A stretch of 64,000 nucleotides of DNA from Puccinia triticina (Eukaryota; Basidiomycota; Pucciniomycetes; Pucciniales; Pucciniaceae). Where the stretch lies: assembly GCF_026914185.1 (NCBI RefSeq), contig NC_070570.1, positions 4,030,001 through 4,094,000 on the forward strand, given 5' to 3'. The position numbers were made by a program, and so were the translations under genes. This document shows, one piece after another, positions 22,263-34,954 of the stretch. The notes under the pieces were generated by a model. It made no database searches. It had not been told where the DNA came from and was given only the letters and a program-made list of their open reading frames with translations. Every line of letters begins with the position of its first letter. Position 1 is the first letter of the stretch.

Positions 22263-24916
22263 GGGCCGCCCACGAAATAAATTCTCTTGCCGCCCAGGCC
22301 TTCGACGCCTTAGTCACCACCCACCCTGGGGGCGTCCAGCAGGCCGTCGACGCCGGTGAAGGTCCTGTCATCGTCCATTGCTCCGCCTGCCTCGGCGCCG
22401 GCCCTCGCCTGCCCCATATGAAGCATCATGCTCCTCGATGTCATGACCGAGATCTTCAACGCTTTCTATGTCCACCAATCCCCTGCCCTATCCTCCTGTC
22501 AGCCTTAGAGTCATCACAGCTGACCTAAAAGCTGCCTGTTCTACCTTTGTTACATATAAATTACTTTATATCTTTTTCATCTTAAGAGATAACCTTGTTT
22601 TGACTTCATATTCTGTTTCCTCATGCAATTTTAACCCTAGTTACAACTTATAAATTCCTTGTAACTATACTCCTTCCCTGAGTTACTGAGTTATGGCGCC
22701 CTTGCGCAGTTGTGACGTGTCAGCGCTACCAGGCGCGCCAAACCACATGTACATATGTAAATTACATAAGCAAACTGTGAAAATTTTCGTAGTCAGGATC
22801 CCCCTTGCCTGAGGCGGATCTACAGACTTCAGCACACCAGAACCACCACCCAGATAACCCCAGGATCACCACCAAAGAGCCTACTCTACTCCCAGTATAC
22901 CTACCGTCACAGGCGCCTAGGATATTGACAGTAAGTAACCTCTTTCACTGAACCTTGATTATCTCAGAGGTACAACTCTGTGTCTTGCTTGATCTGCCTT
23001 TTCTTCTTGCTTTGCCTCCTCCTTGATCACAGGGCTGTCCCTCCAATTCTACAGGCCTTTGCCTCTATCTTGATCACAGGGCTGTCCCTTCAATTCTACA
23101 GGCCTTTGCCTCTATCTTGATCACAGGGCTGTCCCTTATAATCACTTGGCCTTTGCCTCAAAATCTAGGTTGCAGGGCTGTCCCTCAGGTTTCCCATTAA
23201 GAACCTTGACTGTCCAGAGAGAAGTCTAAAAAACTGTGGCTGGATTAAACTTATCTAATCCAGATACCCTCCTGAGAGGAAGCTGTAGCACTTCTAGCAC
23301 AGATTAGCAGCACTCTTCTGAAGAGTAGCATTGCCAGTGGACGTGCATTCCCACTAGAATAACCTAGTACTTCTCTTCTATCTTATCCTGCTTGGTTTCT
23401 TTCTCTCTCTTTCTCTTTTTCTCTTACAGTTGTATTTTCTTTATCCCAAGAAATCAAACTGTTGTCCCCCATTTCTTGTGTCCTGCTGTCACTATAGAGA
23501 CTCAGGCTCACACCTCCAGTCCGCGCCCGCCCAATCCGTCCATTTGATTACATCCTCGACGAGAGGAAACCACGCGCTCCCCTACTCCGAACCCGCAAGG
23601 ATTCTCCCCCACCCTCACCACCACCAATTCTCTCCCCGACGACCCTGCTCATTCAAAATCCTGCAGTGAAGGGGTGGCAGAACTGGTCTTTCACATGATC
23701 TTTCACATGAAAGTCTAAAATAGCAAGAGCTGAAACAAATATGGAAGAAACACTTAGTTCTCCTCTGATAACAACAGCCATAAGAAGTGGGCACCAGACT
23801 TAATATATCTTTTTATGCTTGACTGATTGGGTTATACCCAACACAAAACACATTCTTCATTTTTGAGGTCTATCCTGATATTTGTTTGATTTATTCAGAT
23901 CCTTGCACCTAAAAAAGTGATATTTCTTTCTTCCTCATGATGATTTTTCTTTGTTTGGCTGATGTCACACTCAGGAACCAAGTGTCAGCTTGCCTCATTT
24001 TTTCATGAATCTGGCAGTTTGACTCATTCATGATGCCACCACTCCCAATCATTTTTAAATACCAACCTGGAGATTAATCCAAGTTTATTAAAGCCTCTGA
24101 ATCACAAAACAAAAATTCAAGGGTTTCCCCCACAAATATCCAAAAATTTAAAAAAAAAATCAAGGGTTTCCCCTCTACAACTTCCAGAAAAAAAACATAA
24201 AGGGTTTTCCCTCTACAAATGCCAAAACAACAAAAAAACATAATTTTACAACAAAAAAAATACAACTATAACCTGCAACCAGCCACCTAACATCAGCAAG
24301 CTGATGCACCGTGGCCCACTGTCCATCCCTGTCTAGCAGGGTTAAAAAACAGTGAGAGGATGACCCCCAGCGCGCCGCATTGAAGGCATTATGCAAAGGG
24401 GGGCTAACGAGTTTAGCCCCTCAAACTGCGCAAGTGCAACAGCGGAGGGGGTGAGGACAAACCACACGCTGGAAGTACAGCGGCAGAGGATGCCCTGGGG
24501 ATTATCCAAACTCAAGGGCACCTCTTTTATACACGTTCCAGTTCCCCCAGCAAACTCGCATTGGCTTCCTCGACTTGGCCCTGCATGCCAAGTGCATATC
24601 CTTGGCGACGATGCCACCGCCACGCCGCTGATGCATCTTTGACCCGCGCGGCAGTAACTTCATATGGATGCAAACTACACACCCGGACGAATCGGGGAAA
24701 GCCACGGCGCCATGCTCAGCTTGGCGTCACGGTGATAGGGGGCGGGGCGCCCAAGGCCAGGTGGCGTCAGGACCCACATCAGGTTGTTGTAAGCCACGCT
24801 GGGCGCCTTCGGGTCGCCCGTCCCGCAGGCCAACCCGTCGTGATGGTCGGGCAGGCGTCATTCCCTTGCGCTGCGGTGGCGCTGCCGACATGGGAGGTCC
24901 ACATCAGGCACCCGCA
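22263..24916. other. Long stretch without a recognised gene; minisatellite at 23013-23190
   Basis: No ORF here has recognisable motifs. A unit of about 62 bp around TTGATCACAGGGCTGTCCCT and GGCCTTTGCCTC repeats three to four times at 23013-23190. A pyrimidine-rich block and a GTAAGT donor-like site (about 22932) precede it, so an old LTR leader is possible. From 24060 to 24250 there are repeated AGGGTTTCCC words. Confidence 0.45.
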
Positions 24917-25212
24917 CACACCGGTCATTGAGTGGGTCTCAGCCCGCTCGATGACCGGCACACACCGGTCATTGAGCGGATACATAACCCACTCGATGAC
25001 CGGCACACACCGGTCATCGAGCGGATACATAACCCACTCGGTGACTGGCACACACCGGTCATCGAGTGGATACATAACCCACTCGATGACCGGCACACGC
25101 CAGTCATTGAGTGGCTCTCAGCCCGCTCAATGACCGGCACACACCGGTCATCGAGTGGATACACAACCCACTCGATGACCGGCACACACCGGTCATCGAG
25201 TGGATATATCCC
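24917..25212. repeat. Array of palindromic GATGACCGGT units, copy 2
   Basis: About six units of roughly 45 bp alternate ACCGGTCATCGAGTGG with CCACTCGATGACCGG, separated by ATACATAA or CACAC. Because the array is its own reverse complement, similar ORFs appear on both strands; they are not genes. Confidence 0.9.
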
Positions 25213-27209
25213 ACTCTTACTGAGTCCCTATGCATTCTAAACCTATAGAGGATCATAATTTGAAAATGATTCTATATCTCAAAAATTATCTTATGAATCT
25301 AAAGCATTATCCACTTTTAGAAATCAATTTTGAGAAAGATCACAGCTAAATAATTGATATCTTTCTGAATAAAATGTTGATTGTTCCCCTTTGGGTATAT
25401 CCTTGTCTTGTCCTTTTTTGATTTTCTGTGATCTTTAGTGTTGATTAATTAACCATTTGATCAATTTTTGATCATCCCTCTTTTTGGATGTACCTTTTGC
25501 TCATTCCAAATTACAAAAAAATTGATTTTTCCAGCCAAGTTTGGGAACTATTTGGTCAATTTTCTCCCTGCATGTTTCAAAGCTGCACTGCTTAACTCCT
25601 GAGCCAAACCCATGAATCATCATGAGCAGATTTGAGCTCAAAACAACACTCTGTAGTGGGTGTGTGATCTTGCCAAGCAAGGCCATGACAGCCCTTGGCA
25701 TGAGTTGATTATGTGCTACAACGGTGGGCTGTTAAATTTACACATAGCTGTAGCATATCATAAAATATCAAAAACAATAGTTAGCTAAACGTAGCCTTGA
25801 GGGATAAATGACTACCCCTGAAAACAGCAGTTACAGGCTGGCTTTTGCAAATGCAGCCTGAAACACATTGTTAAAGTATTGTAAATTATTGAAAAATTTA
25901 TGATTTTTTATTTATTTTATAACAGGGAAATTAAAATGAGATATAAGGGGTAACCTGCAGGATTAGTAGTAAAATGACTGCTAACACATATAAATTTGTT
26001 GTTACACACCCACACAGACTCATAGTCCAAAACTTTCAGGAATTCTTCAATGTTGCATATTAATTGAGCTGATAAACTATTTGCAATGGTGTTTCACCAG
26101 AGAATGAAATATAAGGGGTGTGCAAAGGGCTTGGTAGGAAAATGGCCGCAAACTGTATCACTTTTTGCATAAGAAACCAAACAAGATGGGGAATTTTTTT
26201 TGATCAATTTTGGAGATTCCAGAAGTAATTCTTGGTTTTCCGGTGGTTTTTCCATTTGTATACCAGTGCAGCAAGACAACCATTTCTCTTGAGACCCTGC
26301 AGCGGCGCAGCCGCCTTGGCCTCTAGTAAGAAATAGAAATAACTGCATTGATCTTTCCATCTAGGTACAATGAAATTTTCATCAAATATTACTTGAGACT
26401 TTGGAAAAATTCAATTGAGATGGTGGGATAAAAAAACTATTGAGTAGATAATATAGTGATTTTAGATGAGGGGAAGCACTGAAGCAAGGATGAACATCTA
26501 TGTGGAACACCTAATGCAACTCCCCGCTCTTGGTAAGAAGCAATTGGTTTCCCTCAACCCAGTAAAAAATCAGGGCCCAAAACACAGGCAATGTGGACAC
26601 ATTGCCTCTGTTTTCAGCCTGGTGTATGTTATGCAGCTTCAAGAGGACAACCAAGCTGCAAAGTGAGATAAACAGGTGTAGTCTAAGTGGGTGTATAGCT
26701 AAGCATGCTGTTACGCTTATTGCAATCAAGCATTTGAAATGAACACATATTTTCCAAAACTTTATAAAAGGCCTATTTATGCATTTATTTGCCCCCAGAC
26801 CATCTGGACAAGCTCCAAAACGGTGCACAGTAACTTTCCACCCACAACTATGACCTTGGGCCTTTTTGCCCTGCAGCGGCGGAGCCGCCTTGACCTCTAG
26901 TAACATAGAAAACGAGGGGACCGGCGAAACTGGCATATTGAGCCTTAGGATATAGATTTTAACCACCAAAGTGGTGGCCGTACAAAACTCATATAGCACA
27001 TTATTAAGGCTATGACAACCTCTGACTATCAGCATAGTTGAAGAATAAAGTAGTATCATATTATTTAGTTTTTTAGTATTATTTTAGTGAATTAACCCCC
27101 CAACTTGCCCTGGAAAAAATCCAGAGACCAATTTTTTAGGACGACTATTAGCAAAAATTGAACCTACTAGCGGAAAACAAATTAACAAGGAATCAATTAA
27201 AACTCGGAC
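25213..27209. other. No gene seen; pair of GC-palindrome direct repeats
   Basis: A/T-rich sequence without credible coding. A 35-bp word starting CCCTGCAGCGGCG and ending CTCTAGTAA occurs at 26295 and 26869 in the same orientation, with a GGCGG-GCCGCC palindrome inside. These look like the ends of a small repeat family. The last 100 bases are the A-rich leader before the gag ATG. Confidence 0.5.
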
Positions 27210-29456
27210 ATGGCTTTTCCACAAACTGAAGACTTGGAAAATGTCTTACCAACAAACAATCCAAATCCACTCGGACTATTTAATGGAACTCAAAACAGTC
27301 AGAACACAAGAATGAATGCTGATCCACCACCTCCGCAACCAATGTCTCATACTCAAACAAGGATATATCGCGGAAGGCTGGCCAACAATGGAAATACTCA
27401 ACAAAATAATCAGACTCACCCTCCTGGAACTTATGGCTTGCCGGCGGATCCTGAAGGCAACAACCAACCCCGGGCAGAGCCCAAAAGAAAAGTGACAATC
27501 ATCAAGGCGGCAAACCTATTATACAATGGCAAAAACTTCAAGGAATTTCTGGACCAATTTGAACTGGCGGCGGAAGTTTACAAAGCAGAAGGCTACGATA
27601 TGGTTCAACAGATTTGCAGCTTTGTGGGACCAAAAGACCTGAAGCAGGAACTGGAATCGATGGACGGTTACAAACACCAAGACTGGGACATGCTTAGGCG
27701 CAGCATGAAGGAAATATGGGGCGACACCCATGCAAAAATTCAATTCACCATCCGGGATCTGCAAAAATTTGTGGATGAACAAGCAAAGGCCGGTGGACCG
27801 AAAGGATTTAAAGAATACAAAAACTACAAATCAAAATTTTCATTAATAACAAAGTATTTGGTTGCTAATGAGCACATTAGAGACCAACAAGACGTTACTC
27901 ACCTCTTTTTTATGGCTTTTTCTAAAAAATTACAGAAGTTGATCAAACACGAAATGGTCAAGCAAGACCTGATTCCCTATGGCAAGGATGGTTATCCCAA
28001 GACGCCCCACCTAGAAGATTTGATGGATGTGGCGGAGGATGAAGTCCAAGCTGCAGCAGACAAGACGTTTGTAGGAAGCGGGTTCAGTGAAGCCAATCAA
28101 GCAATGCAGAAGAAGCTGGACAAGAAAAAAGGTGACAGTAAGAAGCGTGAGAAAATGGTTGAAGAAAACCCACCTGAGGTGCTTCAAAAGCAGGTTGACA
28201 GTCTGGCAAAAGCAATTCATGCTCTAACTGGCAAGTTAACAAACCCACCCAAGGTGGAATACTCTTGCGGAAACAAACGACCAAGTGGACAACTCTACAA
28301 AGCTTGACCTTGTGCTTACTGCCATCAAGAAGGTCATTCAACATCCATGTGTTATGAAGCACAGAAAGATGAAAGAGAAGGCTTAGTAAAACGGGAGGGA
28401 AAGGACTTCTGCTTACCTAATGGGGATAAAATTCCTTGGAATCCCTCCAGACCCATTTGAACGGTGGTAGCTGCAGACTCCGCAAAACCTAAAACCCAAG
28501 TCAACGCAGCATTCAGAACCAATCACCCGGCTGTGTTTTCAATCAACAGCGAAGAAACTCAGCAAGAATCCAACTGTACCTCTTCAATGCACAAAATTGA
28601 CTGGAAACCACCACGACTGGGATCAGCAAACTTTGAAAAAGTAAAACTTGAAGCAAATGTGGCAACAACTAGAGCAGAAGCTCTCCGTGGACGGCGAAAA
28701 CCCCCGGCACAAGCGGATGACTCAGCAATGGATGTGGACCCAGAAGACGGACCAGAAGAGGTCATTCAAGAAGTACCGGCAACCAGGAAGACGCCAGGAG
28801 AGATCTTGGACCCTAATAAGAAATCAGCTCTCACAAAAGGAGAAAAATCAGCGGAAGCGGCCTTAGTCATGGAATTGGAAAACTTGAAGATACCAACTAC
28901 ATTTTCTCAACTTACAGCAATTTCCCCAACTTACGCTCAAGAAGCTATCAACAAGCTTCAAACTCGAATTTCAGGGTACAAAACTTCTGCAATGTCATAC
29001 AAGAACGGAAAAAGATCAGATCCTAAAGTTTCAGCTTTTATGTTACTCAACCAAGAGGAAGAAGACTCGGAATATAACTGTTACTACAGTTGTGCTTTGG
29101 GATTTATTGACACTAAGATCTCCGGACAAAAAGTACCATTCATGGTGGATTCAGGATCAATGGTGAATGTAATCCCCAGCCAGGCGGCAATTGATCTAGA
29201 CCTAGAAGTAGTCAAAGTAGAAATTCCAATGAGAGGCATCGGCGGGGAAAGATGTGATATCAAAGGAGTAGTGGAAAACTGCACCCTTGGAATTGGGCAA
29301 TTCTCTGGACCCGTACACCTCAAGCTCAAGAGTGTATCCTTGGACAACCTTTCCTTTTTGACTACGACTGCACGTTGGACTATCCAGGCTTGGGCAAATT
29401 TCTATCTTTTCAAGGCGACAGTGGACAAAGGATTACAGTACCAATTGCTAAAGTAG
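27210..29456 (+). pseudogene. gag-pro: Gag-protease of gypsy-2
   Basis: One frame runs from the ATG at 27210, with stops only at 28305 and 28458 (both TGA). Gag has a Pro/Asn/Gln-rich N-terminus, a helical capsid-like region, a coiled-coil-prone Lys-rich part, and right after the first TGA a canonical zinc knuckle, C-AY-C-HQEG-H-STSM-C. The retropepsin motif is Val-Asp-Ser-Gly-Ser (about 29143-29157), followed by RGIGGE. Near 29350 a frameshift moves the protease C-terminus into the frame open at 29375-29590 (TLDYPGLGKFL). It would form particles and process the polyprotein. Gag and protease in one frame contrast with gypsy-1. Confidence 0.88.
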
Positions 29457-29799
29457 GACAAGGACAAGGATGGAATCAATTGAAAAATTTAGGACAAAAC
29501 CCCACACAATCGGCACAAACAACAGCTTACATGACTCAGCACCCAAATCAGTCACGCTTCTCAAACGACACCGACTCCATCAAAATTTGATCTAAAATAT
29601 CAAAGAAGCTGGGATGGGTCAAGAACATGTGCCTGCGTCTCAGGAAGAAACCGGAAAAGGAGAAAAACATACCTCAGATCACAATTCAACCTCCGGCTTT
29701 GGACAAAGATTTACAAATCAATAGTTTACTAGTCACCGGACTAGGGGCCTCAGCGCAGCAAGATCTCTGTAAAAAATTGGAAAGAAGATAACTTATGGT

Positions 29800-32700
29800 G
29801 TATGACTAAATACAAAACGGTTGCCAAGAAAGTTTGACCTATCAACCAAGCTATGCCACAGTCAATTAATCCACCTCTTCAACGACCTACCTTATCACAA
29901 GATCCTTATAAAACACCTCTAATACCAAATCCACTGGAGTTTCAACCTATAGCAAAAATAACCAAAGAACGTCTGAAAGTCATCAATTTTGGACCTGAAG
30001 GTTGGCTCTGGCCAGAGGAAATAAAATTATTTAAACATCTCATTATTATCCAACAAATTGCTTTAGCATTCTGCCCAGCAGAACGTGGACTGTTGAAACA
30101 CTCCTATGGCTTACCCTATGTCATACCAGTGGTAGAACATACTCCATGGCAGAAGAAACCAATACCTATTCCGGCAGCAATTAAGGAAGAATACACAGAA
30201 TTAGTACGCGAACAAATTAGGACCGGACTTTACGAACCCTCAACCTCAAGCTATTCAAGTCCAGTATTTTGTGTAGCCAAACATGACGGAAAACTCAGAA
30301 TCATACATGATCTGCAATAAATGAACAAAGTGACAATTAAAGAAGCTGGCTTACCTCCTGTGACGGAAGAATTCATTGAATCCTTTGCTGGAAGAGCTTG
30401 CTATGGACTCGGTGATATCATGGGAGGATACGACGAACGGGAATTCGCGGACAAATCAAGGCCTCTCACAACTTTTGACACTCCATTGGGACGATTTCAA
30501 CTCACTCGATTCCCTCAAGGCGCAACAAATTCAGTGGCGGTATGCCAGGCCCAGATGATGTGGATTCTGCAAGACGAGATTCCAGAGCATGTGGGGGTAT
30601 TCATTGACAACGGAGGCATCAAAGGAACAAGATCAACCTACGGCGGACAAACTCTGGAGGAAAATCCTGGGATTTGAAAATTTATCTGGGAATACGCTCA
30701 AACACTCAAATGCATATTGTTTAGAGTAGAAGAAGCAGGACTCACAGTTTCTGGGAAGAAGTTTTCTTGTTGTGTCCCGGCTCTGGATATTGTTGGACAC
30801 GTGGTCTCGCAGATTGGACAACAAGTCTCTACACAAAAGAAAAACAAGATATCAACCTGGCCTACCCCTTCGAATGTCACGGAACTTTGCGGATTTCTTG
30901 GAATAATCACCTACGTACGAATATTTATTGAAAACCTGTGAGAAAAGGCAGCACCTTTACAACAGCTCACCAGGAAGGACGCCGAATGGATTTGGACGGA
31001 TAAATGCAATCAAGCTTTCAAGCAGCTTAAGGAAATAATTGGCAAAGGCATTGTACTCAAAAGCATTGATTACTCGGCGGACGCAGGGCTGATTAAACTG
31101 GCGGTTGACTCGAGATTCATAGCGGCAGGTGCGGTGTTGATGCAACAAGAACTTGAGACTGGATTGGATCGACCTATACTGTATGAATCAATAGTATTTT
31201 CACCAGTGGAATCACAATAATCTCAGCCTAAGTTGGAGTTGTGCGGAGTAGCTAGGGTTTCAAAGAAGTTACAGATTTACCTCTGGGGCCAACACTTTGA
31301 AATCCAAGTGGATGCCAAGTCATTAATTCAAATGATAAACTCCCCATTGTTGCCCAACGCACCTATGACTCAATGGGTGTCTTTTATTCAGCTATTTTCT
31401 TACGACATAGTTCATAAACCTGGGAAAACTTTCACACTACCGGATGGGCTTTCAAGACGCCCTATTTCTAGCAACAACAAGGAATTCTACGAGGACCAGG
31501 ATGAATTTGACAAGGAGGAACCCCTGATCAAACCTTGTTATACTTTCAGAATTTGTACTCAATCAACAGTTCTAGATATCAAGGAATGGGAGTCTCTAGG
31601 ATATTGGAGGAACCTTTGGCGCTACCTGGAAACCTTGGAACCACCTGACGGAATGGACAAAGTGGATTTTGCAAAATTACGACAGAACTCAGCTAAATTC
31701 TTCAGTAGCAATGGACGACTCATGAGAAAACACTCACCCTCTCCACAAATAGTAATCTCCAAGGACACCTATCAAGAAAAATTACTGCGGCAGGTTCACG
31801 AAGAACTAGGACACCGTGGAATAGAAGAAACTTATCAGCAACTAGTAACTTGGTTTTGGTGGCCCAGCCTGAAGAAGAAGGTCAAGAACTGGGTTCAAAG
31901 CTGTGAAGCTTGTCAAAAGCAAGATCCAACGGTACCTAGAGAAATTTGACATCCAACTGGGGATAGCTACATTTTTGGACGAGTGGCTCTGGACGCATGC
32001 CACATCAAAGCTGGACAATACAAATATCTTATCGTGGCATGGGACGACTTATCTGGATGGGTTGAGGCCGCCCCTCTGGTGAAACTCACTGCAAGTAATG
32101 TAGCCAAGTTTCTTTTGGAAAACTGGGCCTACAGGTATGGTTCAATCAAGACAGTCACAGTGGATAACGGCGCAGAATTCAAAGAAGACTTCATTGAAGC
32201 TGTGAAAAGTATTGGAGCAATGCTGAAACCTACAACACCTTACTACCCGGAGGCAAATGGAATGATTGAACGTGGACATCGACCCATCAAGGATGCTCTG
32301 GTCAAAATGTGTGGCGGATCTGGCGGAAAATGGTGAGAGTACCTTCCACTAGTTTTATTTTTGGACAGAATCTCAACAAAACGGACCACCGGACAAACTC
32401 CCTACGAACTTGTATTTGGAAAACTGCCGGTTTTGCCAGTGGACTTGGAAATGGACACCTATTTAGGAATAGATTGGCCTGGTTAGCAATCAAAACTACA
32501 GAACAACTTTTGGAAGCTTGGGCGATGCAACTCGAACAACGGGAAGAAATTCTGGAAGAAGCTCACACCAAGATGATGAAAGCCAGAGAAGCTTCTGTCC
32601 GGTATTAGGATAGGAAAATGGCTGCACGATTACGACGACCCTTGGATTCTGGCGAACTAGTTCTCATCTAAAATAAAAGTTTGGAAGATCAGTGGGGAAA

Positions 32701-32950
32701 ATTATTTTCAAACCACTGGAATGGACCCTTTAGGATCAAGAAACAACTACCTAAAGGATCTTACTCACTAGAAGAGTTGGATGGAACAGAGCTCCACAAA
32801 AATTATGCGGCATCTCATATCAAACAATTTTACCCTTGTGGGCGGCCTTTGGATCAAGTTATTAATGATGAACAAGATCTTGAGCTCAGCAGTCAAGATG
32901 AAGAAAACTTAAATTCTTCTGATGAAGAGGATTTGGATGCTTCTGATTGA
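29800..32950 (+). pseudogene. pol: Pol of gypsy-2: reverse transcriptase, RNase H, integrase
   Basis: The frame starting near 29800 is colinear with gypsy-1 Pol and is broken by stops at about 29827, 30318, 30675, 30939, 31218, 31947 and 32334. After a frameshift near 32480 there are two more, near 32606 and 32670. Recognised parts: reverse transcriptase with LPQG-type motif FPQGATNS and FIDN at 30600-30611; RNase H (AVDSR, LELCG, QVDAKSL, PDGLSRRP); H2C2 (HEELGH ... SCEACQ); integrase core with Asp (ALDACHI), Asp (TVDNGAEF) and Glu (GMIERGH); basic C-terminus ending in a Ser/Asp/Glu-rich tail. At two stops gypsy-1 has Arg at the same place (KKIRP, NPGIRKF). Confidence 0.9.
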
Positions 32951-33014
32951 GCATGATCTCCTGGGCATGAGACTAAACTGTTCAACCTCAAATACTAACC
33001 TCAAGAAACTGCTA

Positions 33015-34066
33015 CACCAGGAAAAAAAAAATAGTCACTTGATGGCAAGTGACATGATGCAGCTTTGGTTTCTGCTCCAGAGCTACTCCAGCGCTGCTCC
33101 AAGTCTGCTCCACCAGCACTTGTAGAGCTTGCAGGACTGCACCAGAGCACTCAATGTGGCACAGTCAGCTGATCAAATTTTTTTCCCAGGAACAGCTGAT
33201 GCTCATCATAAGCTGAGCAGTAGACATTGACTGAGCCTGGGCCAAAGCTGAGCATTAGCTGAGCCTGGGCCACAGCTGAGCATTGGATATTCCAAGCCTG
33301 AAACAAATCCAAGTTTCAGCTGGACCAAGAATATTCCAAATCTGAGCATCAGCTTAGCCAACAATGGTCCAACGCTGAGCATCATCTTGGAAAAGGATTG
33401 TGCAGAGCTTAGGATCAGCTGGGACAATACTGTTCCAAAGATTAACACCAGCTGGGCCAAAATATTTCAAAATCTGAGCATTGGCTGAGCCAATGCTGGT
33501 ACAAAGCTGAGCATTGGCTGAGCCAAGGCTGTTTCAAAGCTGAGTATCAGATTTTTTGAGACTATTCAAACGATTGATATCACCTGAGCCAAGGCTGGTC
33601 CACAGCTGAGCATAAGCTGTTACAGGAGTGGTCAGACTCAGAATCTGAGCATTGGCTGGGCCGAGATTTATCCAAAGCTGAAAATCAGCTGAGCCAATAC
33701 TGGTCCAAAGCTGAGCATTGGCTGGGCCAATGATAGTCCTAATCTGAGTCTAAGCTGAGCCATGACTGGAATAAAGCTGAAAATAAGCTGGGCCAGGACT
33801 GGTTCTGATCTGGGCAACAAAGCTGAGCATGAGCTGGGCACCAAAGCTGAGCATAAGCTGGGAGCTAAAGCTGAGTATCAGCGGCCAGAAATGGGGATCA
33901 GTGGTTCCCAGCAAAAACTGAGGATCTCCTGTGGAAATTCTTAAACTGGTTAGATAGTGGGTAGATGGTGGGTAGATGATGGGTAGATGGTGGGTAGATG
34001 GTGGGTAGCCCGCTGGAGCTGGCATGATGTCACTTGTCATCAAGTGACTATTTTTTTTTCCTGGTG
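33015..34066. mobile_element. Non-autonomous TIR element, 1052 bp, TSD CTA
   Basis: The ends are inverted repeats of about 46 bp: CACCAGG, an A-run (10 versus 9), then TAGTCACTTGATG, with two further mismatches. Each TIR contains its own hairpin (TCACTTG/CAAGTGA). The flanks are CTA at 33012-33014 and 34067-34069. There is no coding sequence; the interior is a degenerate array of GCTGAGCATTGGCTGAGCC-like units, then five copies of GGGTAGATGGT at about 33957-34008. It inserted 64 bases after the gypsy-2 pol frame. I cannot name the superfamily from a 3-bp CTA duplication and this terminus. Confidence 0.85.
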
Positions 34067-34630
34067 CTAATAAAACCTTTCTTTCACTTTCTTTTCTATC
34101 AAATTTCTTCTCTTAGAAATCTTTACCAAGTCAAAATATTGCTAAATCTGGAAAAATCATGAACATCAAAAATCATTATAAACTCATCAAAAAAAAAAAA
34201 AAAAAAAAAAACATCAAAGACTCACTTCAAAAATCAACATAAAACACCCTACTCAGAATCTTAAAGCTTAGTAGTTTCAATCTTATAAGTTGGGGGAGGT
34301 GCTCTCACTTCTCTCATCCTTGAATCTTTTTCCCTTATTTTCTCTCATCTATGTTATTCTCCTAGTTCTCTCTTTGGCTCTCTCTGCTTCTCTCTCTCAA
34401 AGGATCTCAACTCGCACATATAGGTTGGGGACAACCATTTTTAAGTTGGGGGAGGGGTTTGGAGTAGATTACTAGGACTAACAATGTTCACTAGAGCAGG
34501 ATGGCCAACAAAAAAAGCTACATAAATAATTTTTTAGGTTTTAGACTCGTATCTCCAAATTTTTTGATTTTTTTTGTTGTTGTTATCTATTGATTTTTTT
34601 TCTGTTTTATACTTTTCTTACCCCTATGAG
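34067..34630. other. 3' region of gypsy-2 with A-run and polypurine-like motifs
   Basis: There is no gene. An A-run of more than 20 bases lies at about 34190-34211. The word AAGTTGGGGGAGG, identical to the polypurine tract before the right LTR, occurs at 34287 and 34443. Confidence 0.6.
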
Positions 34631-34954
34631 ATGACCATCACCAAAGGAGGCGGCATCTGAAGACGGAACAAAGTCAAAAAGGCAAACAAAGTCATTAGCT
34701 TAAGGACCACGGAAGCCAAAGAACGAAGAAAAAGAAACACAGACTTAGAAAGGAACACAACGCATGGAAGTGCGGTAACGACAAGAGGCAAATCGGAAGA
34801 GTTGGACACGGCCGTCTCTCTCCAAAGCGTTGGCTGCCGGGTATTGAGTGAAGTGACCGACCATGGCGGAGGCGAGTTCTTGATAGAAGACAGTGTAAGC
34901 TTGCAGGGCGAATCAGTACTGATCGTATTGGCCGAAGTCGGGGTGGTGTGGTAA
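34631..34954 (+). pseudogene. Possible sense ORF downstream of integrase, unknown
   Basis: The ATG at 34631 opens a 108-codon frame with a single TGA at its tenth codon. The product is Lys/Arg/Glu-rich, then has a hydrophobic end (SVLIVLAEVGVVW). It lies on the strand of gag and pol, where an accessory ORF would be. The final TGTGGTAA resembles the TGTGGT start of the LTRs in this window, so the frame may be cut by another LTR. No family was recognised. Confidence 0.25.

Noticed and set aside
24779..25240. ORFs on both strands and a CRISPR-like look
   Set aside because: The units are palindromic with near-identical linkers, there are no unique spacers, and the genome is fungal. This is a satellite array, not a CRISPR.
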